This document shows, piece by piece, positions 1-11,827 of a DNA stretch of 64,000 bases. The stretch comes from Costus lasius (taxonomy: Eukaryota; Streptophyta; Magnoliopsida; Zingiberales; Costaceae), in NCBI GenBank assembly GCA_027563935.2, contig JANVAS020000222.1:2170001-2234000 (forward strand). The letters are read 5' to 3'. The translations under genes and the position numbers were made by a program. The notes below the pieces were generated by a model that ran no database searches, was not told the DNA's origin, and saw only the letters and a program-made list of their open reading frames with translations. Positions within the stretch are counted from its first letter, which is position 1. Each line of letters begins with the position of its first letter.

Positions 1-3000
1 ACTCAGAACTCCAATCAACCACATAGGCTCTCAACAAATCTTCTAGAGTCTGTATAGTACGCTCCGTCTGGCCATCAGACTGAGGATGGTATGCTGTACT
101 AAAACTCAACTTAGTACCCAAACCCTCCTGTAAACTCTTCCAAAACCTGGACAAAAACCGAGAGTCCCTATCAGACACGATATCAACGGGCACTCCATGC
201 AGTCTGACTATCTCATCAATGTACCATCTGGCCAGCCTCTCTAAAGAATAAGTCATCTTAATCGGAAGAAAATGGGCTGATTTAGTAAGTCTATCAACAA
301 TCACCCAAATAGCATCATGACCCAATCTGGTTCTGGGCAAACCACATACAAAATCCATACTGATGCATTCCCACTTCCACTCAGGAATAGGAAGGGGCTG
401 CAACAAACCACCAGGCTTCTGATGTTCAGCCTTTACAGTCTGACAGGTTAAACACCTAGAGACAAAATCATATACCTCTTTCTTCATGCCCGGCCACCAA
501 AAACTCTTCTTGAGGTCCTGATACATCTTAGTCACACCAGGATGTAGGGAATATTTGGAGTTATGGCTGTCCTCCAATATTTCTTTCCTCAAACTCGGTT
601 CCTCAGGGACACATACCCTTCCACGAAACCGAAGAATACCATCACCAGACAGGCTAAAATCCTGAACCGCGCCATCAACCAAACTATCCCTGATCTGAAC
701 TAATCTCGGATCCACAGACTGCTGATCTCTGATCTTCTGCAACAAAGCAGACTGTACTCTGAGAAAAGCCACATAACCAGTCTGAACTCTAGGAGAAACG
801 CTGATCCTGAGATCTCTGAACTCCTGCAGTAACTGCCACTCACTGACCCGCAGTGCAGCTACTGAAGTAACTGGATGTCTGCTCAGTGCATCCGCTACTA
901 CATTGGCCTTTCCAGCCTGATACTGAATAGAGAAGTTATAATCTTTGATCAACTCCATCCATCTCCTCTGTCTCATGTTCAACTCCTTCTGAGTGAAGAT
1001 ATACTTGAGACTCTGGTGATCAGTGAACAGATCAAACTCTTGACCCAACAAATAGTGACGCCATATCTTCAAAGCAAAGACTACGGCCGCCAACTCTAAA
1101 TCATGAGTAGGGTAATTCAGTTCATACTCCTTCAGTTGTCTCGAAGCATAGGCTACTACAGAACCCTTTTGCATCAAGACACAACCCAACCCTTTGCCTG
1201 AAGCATCGGTATAGACAGTAAACCTTTCCCCATCACTAGGAATAATGAGGATCGGTGTACTAGTCAACCTTCTCTTCAGCTCTTGAAAGCTCTCTTCACA
1301 CTTATCATCCCAAATAAACTTAGCCTCCTTTCTGGTCAATTTAGTTAGAGGACCCGCCAGCTTGGAGAATCCCTCAACAAATCTCCGGTAGTAACCTGCT
1401 AAACCCAGGAAACTCCTGATCTCAGTAGCACTAGTCGGTCTTCCCCAATTAAGGATAGCTTGCACTTTAACTCGATCCACAGACACCCCCTGACCAGAAA
1501 TCACATGTCCCAAGAAACTGATCTTCTCTAGCCAGAACTCACACTCACTAGCCTTGGCATATAATCGGTTCTTCCTCAGAATCTCTAGCACTCTGCGCAA
1601 GTCACTGACATGATCTGAAGTAGTCCGTGAGTATACCAAAATATCGTCTATAAAGACTACCACACAAGAGTCAAGCAATTCATGGAATACCCTGTTCATC
1701 AAATCCATGAAAACAGCAGGTGCATTTGTCAGTCCAAAAGGCATAACTAAAAATTCGAAATGCCCATACCTGGTCCTGAAAGCAGTCTTAAATATATCCT
1801 CATCCTTGACTCTAAGCTGATAATACCCTGATCTCAAATCAATCTTAGAGAACACTGTAGCTCCCTGTAATTGATCAAATAGATCATCAATTCTGGGAAG
1901 AGGATACTTATTCTTGATAGTCACTTGGTTCAATTGCCTGTAGTCTATACACATCCTCAGGGTTCCATCTTTCTTCTTTACAAACAACACTGGCGCTCCC
2001 CAAGGTGAAGCACTAGGCCGAATATACCCTTTCTCTAACAATTCCTCCAGTTGTTTCTTAAGCTCGGCCAACTCTGAAGTAGCCATACGATAAGGAGCTC
2101 TGGAGATAGGTGCCGTACCTGGCGCCAACTCAATGCCAAACTCCACTTCTCTAATCGGTGGTAAGCCTGAAAATTCCTCAGAGAACACATCAGGAAATTC
2201 TTTCACCACCTCCATCTGAGTCAGATCAGAAGTAGAATCATCCTGCACCTTAACATACGCAAGATAACCCTTGCACCCATTAGCAAGTAATTTCCTGGCC
2301 TGCAGGAAAGATATCACATGCGGTCCTTGGTCTGACACTAGACCTCTCACAAACAGTCGATTCCCATCTAACAAATTCAAAGTGATTACTTTCTCAAAGC
2401 AATCCACAGAGGCATGATGGAAAGACAACCAATCCATTCCTAAGATGATATCATAATCTTGCATGTCTAAGAGGATTAGATCTACCAGAAACTCATAACC
2501 CTCTACATGTACTACACAGTCAGCACAAACAGTATCTGTAGATAACGATTTTCCTAAGGGAGTACTCACAGACACAGCATAATTCATCACCTTAGGTAAC
2601 ACAGGTAAACATGCAGCAAACTTAACAGATACAAAAGATAAATTTGCACCAGGGTCAAATAATATGCGGGCTAACTGATCAAATACGAATAAAGTACCTT
2701 CCACGACGGATCGGGAAGCTCGTGTATCCTTCTCAGCCACAGCATACACTCTAGTCTGGACTGTAGGCTTATCTGCGCCTCTAGGTTGCATCTCAGGTTC
2801 TCTGCAGTCCTTAGCCATGTGCCCTGGTTTCTTACACCTGAAGCATATACCATTCTTCCTATGACAGTCTTTCACTAGATGTCCCTTGAGCCCACAATGA
2901 TGACAAATCCGGTCCTCTGTGATACTGGTTCTCACGTCCCTGGCATCCCTGAACTGCTGCGGTGCATCCCTGGACTGCTGCGGTGCCTTGTAGGAGTAAG

Positions 3001-3904
3001 GCTTATACCTGCTCTTCTTATAATCTTTATGCCTAGGGTACTTCTTACCCTTGCCGCCACTGCCATACTGAGGAACCGCCGCCTCAGCTGCAGGAACTAC
3101 TGTCACGGCAACATGAGAACTCCTCTCAGATATATACCTCTCAATGGTGCGCGCTCGCCCAACAGTTTCAACATAGGTCTCCAAGTGTTGAGCACCAACC
3201 TGCTCTCTAATGTCCCATCTGAGACTTCTGAGAAACTTAGTAGCTCTCCTCTTTTCAGTGTTTATCAGATGAGGAGCATACTTTCCCAATTTCGTGAACT
3301 GTAATTCATACTGGTCCACAGTCATATCACCCTGCTCCAGGTGAATAAATGCTACCTCTCGGTCCTCCACCAAACTATCTGGGAAGTACTTCTCGTTAAA
3401 TCGAGACAAGAAGTAAGGCCAATCTACAGTCTCATGTCTTTCTTCGGCAAGTCTCACCACGCCCTTCCACCACTCATCTGCGTCAGCACGCATCATATAG
3501 GTGGTCAGACATAACTTGTCTTCGTCCGAGCAATGCATAACTTGGAAAATCTTTTCCAAGCACAACTGCCAGTTCTCGGCAGTACTGGATTCTGAGCCTC
3601 CATAAAATGACCTAGGACCCAGTTTCTGGAATTCACTCACAAGTGAAGCATAGCGCCTGTGAGCGCCCTCCTGAGAGTCATCCCCCACTGCCCGAGTAGT
3701 AGTCCGGGGTCTCTCTTGAGTCAGCTGCTGCAAGAGCTGCTGTTGTGCTTCTTGGTGCTGAGTCTGCTGCTGCTGCAGCATCTGAGCTTGCCTCTCTATC
3801 ATAGCACCTTGTTGCTGAACCATGCCAGTCAGAGCCTCAATAGTTCTCGTGAGGTTCGGGGTCTGCTCGCCCTCATCACTAGCATTTCCTCTGGTTCGCA
3901 CCAT
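1..3904 (-). CDS. gag-pol: Ty3/gypsy Tekay/Del-like Gag-Pol, cut by the window edge (element G0)
   Basis: The minus-strand frame opens at the ATG at 3904-3902 and shows no stop through 1301 codons to the window edge, ending inside the integrase core just past its catalytic Glu (QTERTIQ). Domains in order are a Gln-rich N-terminus (about residues 30-65), Gag, two CCHC zinc knuckles (near 2900-2830), an aspartic protease with FDPGA (near 2660), RT with its first catalytic Asp at 1840-1838 and FIDDIL near 1650, RNase H with YTDASG near 1205, then the integrase zinc finger (about 560-430) and core. The polyprotein would assemble particles and copy and integrate the element. It is a close relative of G1 at 28019-32392, but keeps the Gag start that G1 lost and has an extra in-frame 21-bp repeat near 2950-2985. 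The true 3' end and 3' LTR lie outside the window, so overall integrity is unknown. Confidence 0.88.
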   Translation of the reverse strand, partial: MVRTRGNASDEGEQTPNLTRTIEALTGMVQQQGAMIERQAQMLQQQQTQHQEAQQQLLQQLTQERPRTTTRAVGDDSQEGAHRRYASLVSEFQKLGPRSFYGGSESSTAENWQLCLEKIFQVMHCSDEDKLCLTTYMMRADADEWWKGVVRLAEERHETVDWPYFLSRFNEKYFPDSLVEDREVAFIHLEQGDMTVDQYELQFTKLGKYAPHLINTEKRRATKFLRSLRWDIREQVGAQHLETYVETVGRARTIERYISERSSHVAVTVVPAAEAAVPQYGSGGKGKKYPRHKDYKKSRYKPYSYKAPQQSRDAPQQFRDARDVRTSITEDRICHHCGLKGHLVKDCHRKNGICFRCKKPGHMAKDCREPEMQPRGADKPTVQTRVYAVAEKDTRASRSVVEGTLFVFDQLARILFDPGANLSFVSVKFAACLPVLPKVMNYAVSVSTPLGKSLSTDTVCADCVVHVEGYEFLVDLILLDMQDYDIILGMDWLSFHHASVDCFEKVITLNLLDGNRLFVRGLVSDQGPHVISFLQARKLLANGCKGYLAYVKVQDDSTSDLTQMEVVKEFPDVFSEEFSGLPPIREVEFGIELAPGTAPISRAPYRMATSELAELKKQLEELLEKGYIRPSASPWGAPVLFVKKKDGTLRMCIDYRQLNQVTIKNKYPLPRIDDLFDQLQGATVFSKIDLRSGYYQLRVKDEDIFKTAFRTRYGHFEFLVMPFGLTNAPAVFMDLMNRVFHELLDSCVVVFIDDILVYSRTTSDHVSDLRRVLEILRKNRLYAKASECEFWLEKISFLGHVISGQGVSVDRVKVQAILNWGRPTSATEIRSFLGLAGYYRRFVEGFSKLAGPLTKLTRKEAKFIWDDKCEESFQELKRRLTSTPILIIPSDGERFTVYTDASGKGLGCVLMQKGSVVAYASRQLKEYELNYPTHDLELAAVVFALKIWRHYLLGQEFDLFTDHQSLKYIFTQKELNMRQRRWMELIKDYNFSIQYQAGKANVVADALSRHPVTSVAALRVSEWQLLQEFRDLRISVSPRVQTGYVAFLRVQSALLQKIRDQQSVDPRLVQIRDSLVDGAVQDFSLSGDGILRFRGRVCVPEEPSLRKEILEDSHNSKYSLHPGVTKMYQDLKKSFWWPGMKKEVYDFVSRCLTCQTVKAEHQKPGGLLQPLPIPEWKWECISMDFVCGLPRTRLGHDAIWVIVDRLTKSAHFLPIKMTYSLERLARWYIDEIVRLHGVPVDIVSDRDSRFLSRFWKSLQEGLGTKLSFSTAYHPQSDGQTERTIQTLEDLLRAYVVDWSSE

Positions 3905-4016
3905 CTTAAATGCCTACACACACATATCATAGTCAGGAAAACAATCATAAACCTAACAGGTGTCTAGCAATACACAAACATGTTTTCCCCCAAACTAAGT
4001 TTTAGCTAGCCAACTG

Positions 4017-4027
4017 CTCTGATACCA
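4017..4027 (-). promoter_or_regulatory. tRNA-Met primer-binding site of G0
   Basis: On the minus strand this reads TGGTATCAGAG, complementary to the 3' end of plant initiator tRNA-Met, where minus-strand DNA synthesis would start. It is separated by 3 bases from the LTR boundary at 4031. The untranslated leader to the gag ATG (3905-4016) is only about 110 bases. Confidence 0.85.
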
Positions 4028-4030
4028 TTC

Positions 4031-5605
4031 TGTTACATCCCGTTATCTTAACCCCAAACAAATGGCATAATTCATGAACGGTACAGGATGTTTCATATAA
4101 GATCGATCATATGCTAGGTAAAACCGAGTTCAAGAAAAACACGATCTGAAAATTTTCAAAGTCCGTACATATAAATATCCACAAAACACAAATCTCATAA
4201 ATCACATAAGGGTACCTGCCACCACGCAATCCTTGCACTAGACATATGCAAGGCAACAGTTATATCAAATCCGATGGCATAAATACAATTCGATTCGAAA
4301 TTCAAAGCAAAGCCACAAAGTCGATTTTATAAACTCATACCAAACACCGAAACCAGGCTGAAGCCCGCGGTGACACAAAAATCAAACTCATAAGACTGCC
4401 ATAACCGGCAACACAATTCACATAATTCACATGGTTCACATAGTTCATATAATTCATGTTAAGGCCACAACCGGCCCTCAAGAATTAAACACAAAAGTTC
4501 TTAAAACAGCAAATAGCATAATTATCCACGCCAATGCACTCAAGAAATGCGCCCCTGCTCTATGCCTGAAAATAATGAGGGGTGAGCTACACAGCCCAGT
4601 GAGTGGATAGTCTAAATCGACCATCCATAACATACATTCAAAAATATAGGCAGATTATTTTAAAAAATCTTTAACAGGACATTATGTCAACATATAACAA
4701 AATAAAGAAACATGAGTCATATAGACAGTCAGATGTACACACCAACATATAACAAACTCAGGTTCTAGACAACTCAGGTTCTAGAGTTATACTCTAAACC
4801 AACTAACACACATATTCTATACCAACTAAACACACCAACACATATTTAACCTAGTTGTCCAGCATATTCAGTAGTGACCAATATGGTCTAACCCGGCTTG
4901 GCCAAAGCACTGGGAGCTGCAAATCACATGCAACACATAAACATGGACAGTGAGTAGAATCAAGAGGTGGCCCCCGCCAGGTCACGACGTGGCACTTTGC
5001 TCTATCACCCCATAAACACATCGATGGATTGTGTGTAGATTCAAGAGGTGGCCCCCGCCGAGTCACGGCGTGGCACTTTGCTCCACACACCCAACATCAT
5101 AAACCGAGTGATGACATCAAGAGGTGGCCCCTGTCTGATCAAGACATGGCACTTTGCGTCTTATATCACCCCAACACATAAAAGAGTAATGACATCAAGA
5201 GGTGGCCCCTGTCCGACCAAGACATGGCACTTTGCGTCAAAACCCGTTCTCCCAAAAGGTTCCTACTGGACAACAGACACATCTTATTTCATATTTCACA
5301 TAGGTGAACATATTTCACAAAGGTGGACTCCTAAGTGTCAACTAGACTCTAGGATAGTCATCACAAAAATCATATCGGGCAGGCTGAACATCAACCCCCA
5401 TCACAATAATCATAATAGGCAGGCTGAACATCAACCTCCTCACATATCACAATACAGGGCTGAAATTCAAACCCTTAACATAACACATAAGGACTATCCC
5501 CTTGAGTTCATAGTTACACCTAGCCTTAGTCCTAACCATCACATAATCACATAATTTTCCAAATTCACATAACCCATAATTTTCCAAATTCACATAATCA
5601 CATAT
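4031..5605 (-). repeat. G0 5' LTR, incomplete
   Basis: This begins TGTTACATCCCG next to the primer site and aligns with the 2.78-kb LTRs of G1 (25208-27989, 32475-35255), which start TGTGACATCCCG and TGTAACATCCCG. The alignment ends at 5605, where a different LTR starts, so the U3 part is missing from the window. It contains a tandem array at 4961-5240. I see no gene here; short ORFs in this stretch are low-complexity LTR sequence. Confidence 0.8.
4961..5240. repeat. Four tandem units of 76-81 bp in the G0 LTR
   Basis: Units start at 4961, 5042, 5118 and 5196. Each carries CAAGAGGTGGCCCC followed about 15 bp later by GACGTGGCACTTTGC or a variant (GACATGGCAC in units 3 and 4). G1 LTRs have three such units (26105, 26188 and 26267; 33372, 33455 and 33534), so copy number varies between copies. 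Confidence 0.8.
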
Positions 5606-7852
5606 TGTAACATCCCTCAGAATCACACCCCACACGCATACAAGTAAAATACGGGGTTTCAAAAATTTTTTACTCTTCCATTAAAACACAAGAAGAAAGC
5701 GGCATCGAAGGACATTACTACGGAACAGAAAACCGCACAGAACTGAATAGGATCGATTTACTAGGAAATAGAAATCCGGAAAATCCAGAAAAATCCGGCA
5801 GCAAGTATTCTAAACTACTGCTGCACAGACACACATATCTTGTAACAACAACAAACGTCCACACTACACATATGTGGAATTTCAGAAATATACAGAACTG
5901 ATTATTCAGATACTAAAATAAACAACACAAATTCGGTTACACATCTCAAATCGGACATTTCAAAATAAGAACCAATTCAATAAAAGAATCCAAGACTTGT
6001 ATCCAATAATTTAAACGAAACAACTATAATATAATATCCTGAAAACAGGCATAAGCCCTCAGGAGATAAAACATGTCATATAGGTCATAATAAATTAGGC
6101 ACGCAGGCCTGATAAATCTTTAGAAGACTATTCTTAGAAATGACATCAAACATTAGTGTCATATTAGCTGTAGCAATTACTGTCTTGATGTCTCACCTGA
6201 AAACATTTAAACAACGGAGGTGAGCTAAAAAGCTCAGTGAGTAAAAGACACTAAAAGTCATCCATAGTACACATCAAAAATATCATACTTAAGTTGAAAT
6301 TCTTTTTATTTAACAGATAAGATAAATCAACTTAACATGCATGCTCATATCAGAAACAAACACAATCAAATACAGATACTTGTAACAATAGGTATCAAAC
6401 AGGTAGGATATGAATATACCAACCCATACCAACTAACCACACCGCCTAATACATCTAAATACAGATCGAAACAGAACTACAGAAATCAGAACTGACAGAC
6501 AGAAAATCAGAATTTTCAGAGTCCAAACGGATAGTCTACATCGGAAACAGAAAGGCCACAGAAGGCCTGGTGACCACAGAAGGTCTGACCCCACCTCTGC
6601 CGAGGACGAGACAATGCATGCATATCAGAAACAGAATGGTAGAGGAGGTATCAGTGGGTGGCCCCCGTCTTGTCAGGACGTGGCACTCTGGCCTCCAAAA
6701 CCCAGAACTGAATGGTAGAGGAGGTATCAGTGGGTGGCCCCCGTCTTGTTAGGACGTGGCACTCTGGCCTCCAAAACCCAGAACTGAATGGTAGAGGAGG
6801 TATCAGTGGGTGGCCCCCGTCTTGTTAGGACGTGGCACTCTGGCCTCCAAAACCCAGAACTGAATGGTAGAGGAGGTATCAGTGGGTGGCCCCCGTCTTG
6901 TTAGGACGTGGCACTCTGGCCTCCAAAACCCAGAACTGAATGGTAGAGGAGGTATCAGTGGGTGGCCCCCGTCTTGTTAGGACGTGGCACTCTTGCCTCC
7001 AAAACCCAGAACTGAATGGTAGAGGAGGTATCAGTGGGTGGCCCCCGTCTTGTTAGGACGTGGCACTCTGGCCTCCAATACCCAGAACAGAAATAGTGTC
7101 TCAAGGGTCGTAGTAGACTATCAGCACCATTACAGCGCCACAGAAGGAGGGTAAGGACACGGAAGAGTGCTACACTAGGGCATAATTTTACAGAACAGAT
7201 TATACTGAAACGGAGAAGTAGGATCAACCACTACTTAATTCTTACATTATGCCCAAAGTCTAACAAACCAGAAAATGACACACCCTAATATCCAGTCCTT
7301 AAACACAGAACAGAATTTATATGAGTGAATTCCTTACAACTAACCTTAATTCATGTCAAACCATTCTATGTTCTCACAAATGTTTTAACACATTCAAGGT
7401 TTTCAGAAACTTCACAACATATAAACAGAACAGGAAATATCCACATAACAAACAATTAAATACAGAACAGAAATTATTCATATAACAAACATTTAAACAC
7501 AGAACAGAAATTATTCATGAAATAATCTCCTCAAAATTTCTAAAACCGTGAGCTATAAAATTACTGTAAGGGGCGCCACTTTCAGAACCTTAACGGAACG
7601 CACAAATTTCATGTAAATAATTTCAGTCCCCCACTACAGATAATTTTAATTACACGCTCGTGAAGAAAACTGACAAAAGCCCCAAAATTGGCTCAACTAT
7701 ATTTTCGAAAATTCCTAAGTTCTTAGTTAAATCCCCAATTTTGTTTTCTCTAAAATTTCTCATCAAACAAATAAATTTTAGAAGAACTACAGACCACAAT
7801 TTAAGAGGTTAAACCATACAATGTAAATTTTTCTCACAAAGGAATATTCGTC
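5606..7852 (-). mobile_element. Broken gypsy LTR of the G2 family inserted in the G0 LTR
   Basis: It starts TGTAACATCCCTCAG, identical to the start of the G2 LTRs at 38834 and 55291, and follows them until about 7852 (matching about 40840). The last roughly 580 bp of the LTR and any interior are absent. The 5 bases before it (5601-5605, CATAT) would be one half of a target-site duplication, but the right-hand partner is gone. The G0 LTR does not resume to the right, so a deletion removed that junction. Confidence 0.72.
6634..7089. repeat. 76-bp minisatellite, six units, inside the LTR
   Basis: Units begin at 6634, 6710, 6786, 6862, 6938 and 7014 with GAATGGTAGAGGAGGTATCA and contain GGTGGCCCCCGTCTTGT and GGACGTGGCACTC. 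Unit 1 has GTCAGGACG and units 2-6 GTTAGGACG; unit 5 has one extra change. The homologous LTRs of G2 hold a single unit (about 39894 and 56334), so this is a local expansion. Confidence 0.9.
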
Positions 7853-7996
7853 TAACCAAAACATAGCAGATTTATATTGTCAGTTTGCAAAATATATTTT
7901 TAGTCCAATTTCGAACCAAAGCTAGTCAATATTGTATTCAAAATGAAGCTCTCTGAATCTAGTTTCCAATAAAGCTAGTCAATATATTTTTCTCAC
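7853..7996. other. Unassigned 144-bp AT-rich segment between two truncated LTRs
   Basis: It follows the end of similarity to the gypsy LTR and precedes the start of the truncated copia LTR. It holds two copies of AAGCTAGTCAATAT about 55 bp apart. I see no ORF and no match elsewhere in the window. Confidence 0.4.
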
Positions 7997-9074
7997 AATG
8001 GTTGAGAATGTGTATGGCCATACCCAGACGACTATGTTCGTCTGATCTAACCATTTTCATCATGTTGGAATCGCAGGCTTGACATGCTTGTCCAATGGGA
8101 ACATCTAGTGGCAAAGGGAAACATGTATGCCAAGTGAATTAGATTCACACTTGTGCTGTGGTTTGGGAGTAGTCTTGGAAGACTCTTTCCTTCATAACGG
8201 GACACAGTGATGTGTTGCTAGATACCCCTCTCTGATCGTGATAACGTAAGTTATCATTACCGACATTGAAGGAAACCCTTAGGGTCGCACAATTTGATGA
8301 TATAGCTTACTTATGTCAGATCGTGTGAACTGGAGGAATTTAAGCTCTGATTGGAAGTGAGATCTAGTCTAATCATGTTTAATTGATTAGGGCATATGAT
8401 CGGTAAGCTTCGATCGGGAGGATTGATGCTTGATCGTAAAGATCAGGGGTTCAAAGAGATGTGTGGTTAGATCTTGAGCCATATGGTTCAAAGAGATCAT
8501 AACCAGGGCTGGTTCGACTTGATGCTTGAACCAATTCGAAATTGGACCGGTTCATTAGTGAACGCATGGTTCAATTAAGAGGGAAGTTTTCGATGGGTTG
8601 AATGGGAGTTAAGTAGGGAGTTACATGTTTGGTTCTTACCATATGTGGTAACCGAACATTCCTTCTTGGTCTCTCTCTCTCTCACGGTTTCGTGAAGAGC
8701 TCTCATTTTTCCTTCCTCTTTTTCGGCTCTCTCTCGTGTGGATCTTTTACACGCAAGGGAAGAACTTCGACCAGCCAAGAGTGCACATCTTCCTCTCCAA
8801 GACATGATTAAAGACTCCTTGGTGTCTTTGCTAGCACAAGGAACACAAGGAAGGAAGTCGACATCATCTTGTGTGTGACATCTTTGGAGAAGAGGCACTC
8901 GCCCCTTTCATCTTCCAAGCCGCCTCTTACATCATGGCAATGGTAATACTCTAACTTGTTCTATACAAGTTTTATAAGGTTGATCATGTGCTCAATCCAT
9001 GCGATTCTATGATGACCTAGTATTTCCGCTACAACAAGTTTTTGAATGACACTTGTGACCAAGGTTTCCCTACA
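7997..9074 (+). repeat. C-A 5' LTR, outer end missing
   Basis: It aligns with 15385-16455 of the 3' LTR and ends CCCTACA just before the primer site. The first 582 bp (the counterpart of 14803-15384, including a TATA-like motif) are absent, so this copy has probably lost its promoter. Confidence 0.88.
8934..8942 (+). other. Predicted 9-bp coding end of exon 1 (start codon) inside the C-A LTR
   Basis: ATG GCA ATG is followed at 8943 by GTAATA, a plausible splice donor. The ATG has A at -3 and G at +4, a good plant start context. Joining this phase-0 end to an acceptor ending at 10873 puts it in frame with gag, which has no ATG of its own at the N-terminus. C-B shows the same layout at 53662-53654. 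This is inference from sequence; no transcript was seen. Confidence 0.55.
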
Positions 9075-9076
9075 AT

Positions 9077-9087
9077 TGGTATCAGAG
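9077..9087 (+). promoter_or_regulatory. tRNA-Met primer-binding site of C-A
   Basis: TGGTATCAGAG lies two bases after the LTR end at 9074. It lies inside the predicted intron 8943-10873. Confidence 0.88.
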
Positions 9088-10873
9088 GAGTTTTTTTTTT
9101 ATGGCTTGATGCATATGATTGCCGTGATCCATACTTGATTTTTGGATAGATCTTGTTTAGTTTCACATGCGACAACATGATACAATGTTTACATACATAG
9201 TTTGTGCATGTGATGTTAGATGAATGTTTACATACATAGTTTGCGCATATCATAGTTGTGTTTTAAACTTATCTTCATGCGCGACTTCACTAGATCTATC
9301 TGTGCGCCTACTTCAAACACTTAGACGGGTTAACAGTTTTGAAGTCGTTAGTCAAGTATGGACCCAACAGCCTAATCAGACTATCTGACAGCTTGGATGG
9401 GCGGCTGGATAGCACTTGTGCGCAAGCTGTACAAGTGGCTATAAGCCGACTGCAGAAGGGCATGTAGCGATGTCTGTTTGAGGCGCCTAGTGAACGATCA
9501 TGATTATGGCCCGGGGTCACACTCGCTTGCCGAAAATCATGTGGGACGTTCAGCTCTTAAGGCATGCATAGTTGACCATTGGGTCGACACAAGTCAGTTA
9601 TGACTAGGTGCATGCAAGGGCAATGGGTCTGACTTGGTCTGACGAGTGGATATCTGTTAATGGACCGTTGTAAGGTAGTAGGGCACATAAGGAAATAAAA
9701 TTGATGCCATGGGTTTTTTTCTGAAATTTTATTTCTGTTTGGATCACATGTAGTACATGTTTAACATGTTGCATTGAGTATATTGAGTGTTTATTTAATC
9801 TTATGTGGGCTGCCCTATTTTGTATGCTGTGCTGGGGCCTGTGTGCCTGGAAAGAATATATTGGTGTGATCTGCGAATCACATTTAATTTATTAAAATGT
9901 TTAATTGACCTGCGTGTCAAAACATGTCTAGATAGTTTAAAATGTAATTTGATCATACATGAGCACACAGCACATTTGGCAGAAGCGCTTGCAGCAATTG
10001 GCTTCATTAGGTGGGTGGTCTAGAGGTCGACTCTAGAACAGGCCCATTCTGTCTTGTGGGCGCATTTGGGCTGCAGATGGCGTTTGGGCCCGGGCTGGGT
10101 CGGATGAGGTACAAGAGTCCCATAAAGAGCTCAAGTAAAGACCTTTGTTAAACTAGGGTTTTACTTACCACATAAGATAATGGTGCTTTAATTTACTGTT
10201 TTAAGTAATATTAGCACATGCATGTTTTATTCTTCAGCTATCACTATAGAATTTGCATGATAGTAAGAAGATAAAAGACCGTTAAAATCCAACGTAAATA
10301 TCAAGCTATCGATTGCCTTCTGACGCGAAACCTCACTGTTCTGACTATCGTTGGGGCCGTGTTGTACCCACTCAGTGGGCACGCCCAGCTATCTTCAGAC
10401 GGTGCGCGATTACACCTACGTGCTACAGAGAAGGGATTTATCGCTTCTCGTTGCTCAGCATAGCACGTGGTGGTCCAGGAAGTAGGTCAGGTTAGCTTGA
10501 CCATATAGGCTACAAGTTGAGCATATGATAGCTATATGGAGGCAGCCATCTGAGGAATCAGAAACTGTGTTGTACCAACTCAGTTGGCACAGTCTTCTGG
10601 ATTGCCTAGATGAAGGGGAATCGCATGGGTTGGCGATTGGCATGGATTGCCTACCAGTGATTAGTGCTTGAACTCTCTGTGCATCTTATCTCGCCTGAGC
10701 GGGACGCGGAGATCAAATATGAAATCTGGATCCCATCTCACTAAAGGAGTTTTACTCTTTCGGGCTGTTTTATTGGATTTTCAGTCAGATAAAATAGTGA
10801 GAAAAGAATCACTCTTAAGTCCTGGAATGATTCTAACATGGATATTGACCTTGTTGTTCTTGCTATGTTGTAG
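9088..10873 (+). other. Long C-A leader, predicted to be mostly intron
   Basis: There is no coding region here. The leader has branch-point-like CTAAC at 10833-10837, a pyrimidine-rich run and TAG at 10871-10873. Two short palindromes, CCCACTCAGTGGG (10367-10379) and CCAACTCAGTTGG (10575-10587), each follow GTTGTA and are each followed by CAC. The C-B leader is homologous and has both at nearly the same spacing. Indels not divisible by three separate the two leaders, as expected for noncoding sequence. Confidence 0.6.
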
Positions 10874-11827
10874 ATTCCTGCAGCAACGAACACCACAGGG
10901 CTCAACTTGCGATCCATATTGGAAAAGGAGAAGTTTGCTGGGCCAAACTTCTCAGACTGGTACAGACAGCTGAAGATTGTCCTCAAAGCTGAGAGGAAGC
11001 TGTACGTCCTTGAGTCGGCAATGCCGGCTCAACCCGCTGCGAACGCCGCAAGGGCGGTTCGAGATGCTTATGAGAAGCACGTCAGTGATAGTACTGATGT
11101 CGCTTGCCTTATGCTTGCGTCAATGATGCCCGAGCTCCAGCGTCAGCATGAGGATTTGTCTGCTATTGATATTATAGCAAATCTGAAAATGCTGTATGCT
11201 GCACAGGCAAGGACAAAATGCTATAACTTGACGAAACTTTTCTTTCATAGCAAACTGACTGAAGGAAGTCCAGTGGGAGCTCATGTACTCAAGATGATTG
11301 GGTACAAAGAAGCTCTAGAGAAACTGGGACATACCATCAATCAAGAACTTGTTGTAGACATCATCTTGCAGTCTCTCCCGGCTTCTTTCGATGCGTTCAT
11401 CATTAATTTTAATATGAACAAAATCGACTGTACTCCGGCAGAATTACTGAACATGCTCTGCACTACAGAGCAGACTCTTGAGAAGGGAAAGCCTTCGTCC
11501 TCTGTCTTGATGGTTCCTTTAGGGAATAAGAAGAAGGGGAAGAAGGGCAAAACCCCTATCAAGAGCTACAACAAGGCTTTGAAACAAAAGGTGAAGCGGT
11601 CAAAGGACAACAGATGCTTCCATTGTGGCCAGCTGGGTCACTGGAAGAAGGACTGTAGAGCGCTCCGAGGAGAGAGGAAGGGAAGTAAGCCTTTCACTTC
11701 TGGCTCAAGTATTTTCGTGACTGAAGTCATGGTTGCTTCTTCTATTTCATGGGTGTTGGACACTGCATGTGGAGTTCACATTTGTTCAAATGTGCAGGAA
11801 CTCAAGAGAAGAAGACAGGTGGGATAG
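10874..11827 (+). pseudogene. C-A gag and start of protease, ended by a premature stop
   Basis: The frame is open from ATT at 10874, directly after an in-frame TAG that is also a splice-acceptor-like AG, to the TAG at 11825-11827. It has no ATG before about 11021, although the typical copia Gag start (RSILEKEKFAGPNF) lies upstream of that. The ATG that C-B has at this point is replaced here by ACA GGG. Gag is followed by one CCHC zinc knuckle (CFHCGQLGHWKKDC, 11614-11655) and the protease motif LDTACGVHIC. The TAG stands where C-B has CAG (Gln), consistent with a single C-to-T change. Confidence 0.82.

Noticed and set aside
6634..7089. Regular repeats resembling a CRISPR array
   Set aside because: Units are contiguous 76-bp tandem copies without unique spacers, inside a plant LTR.
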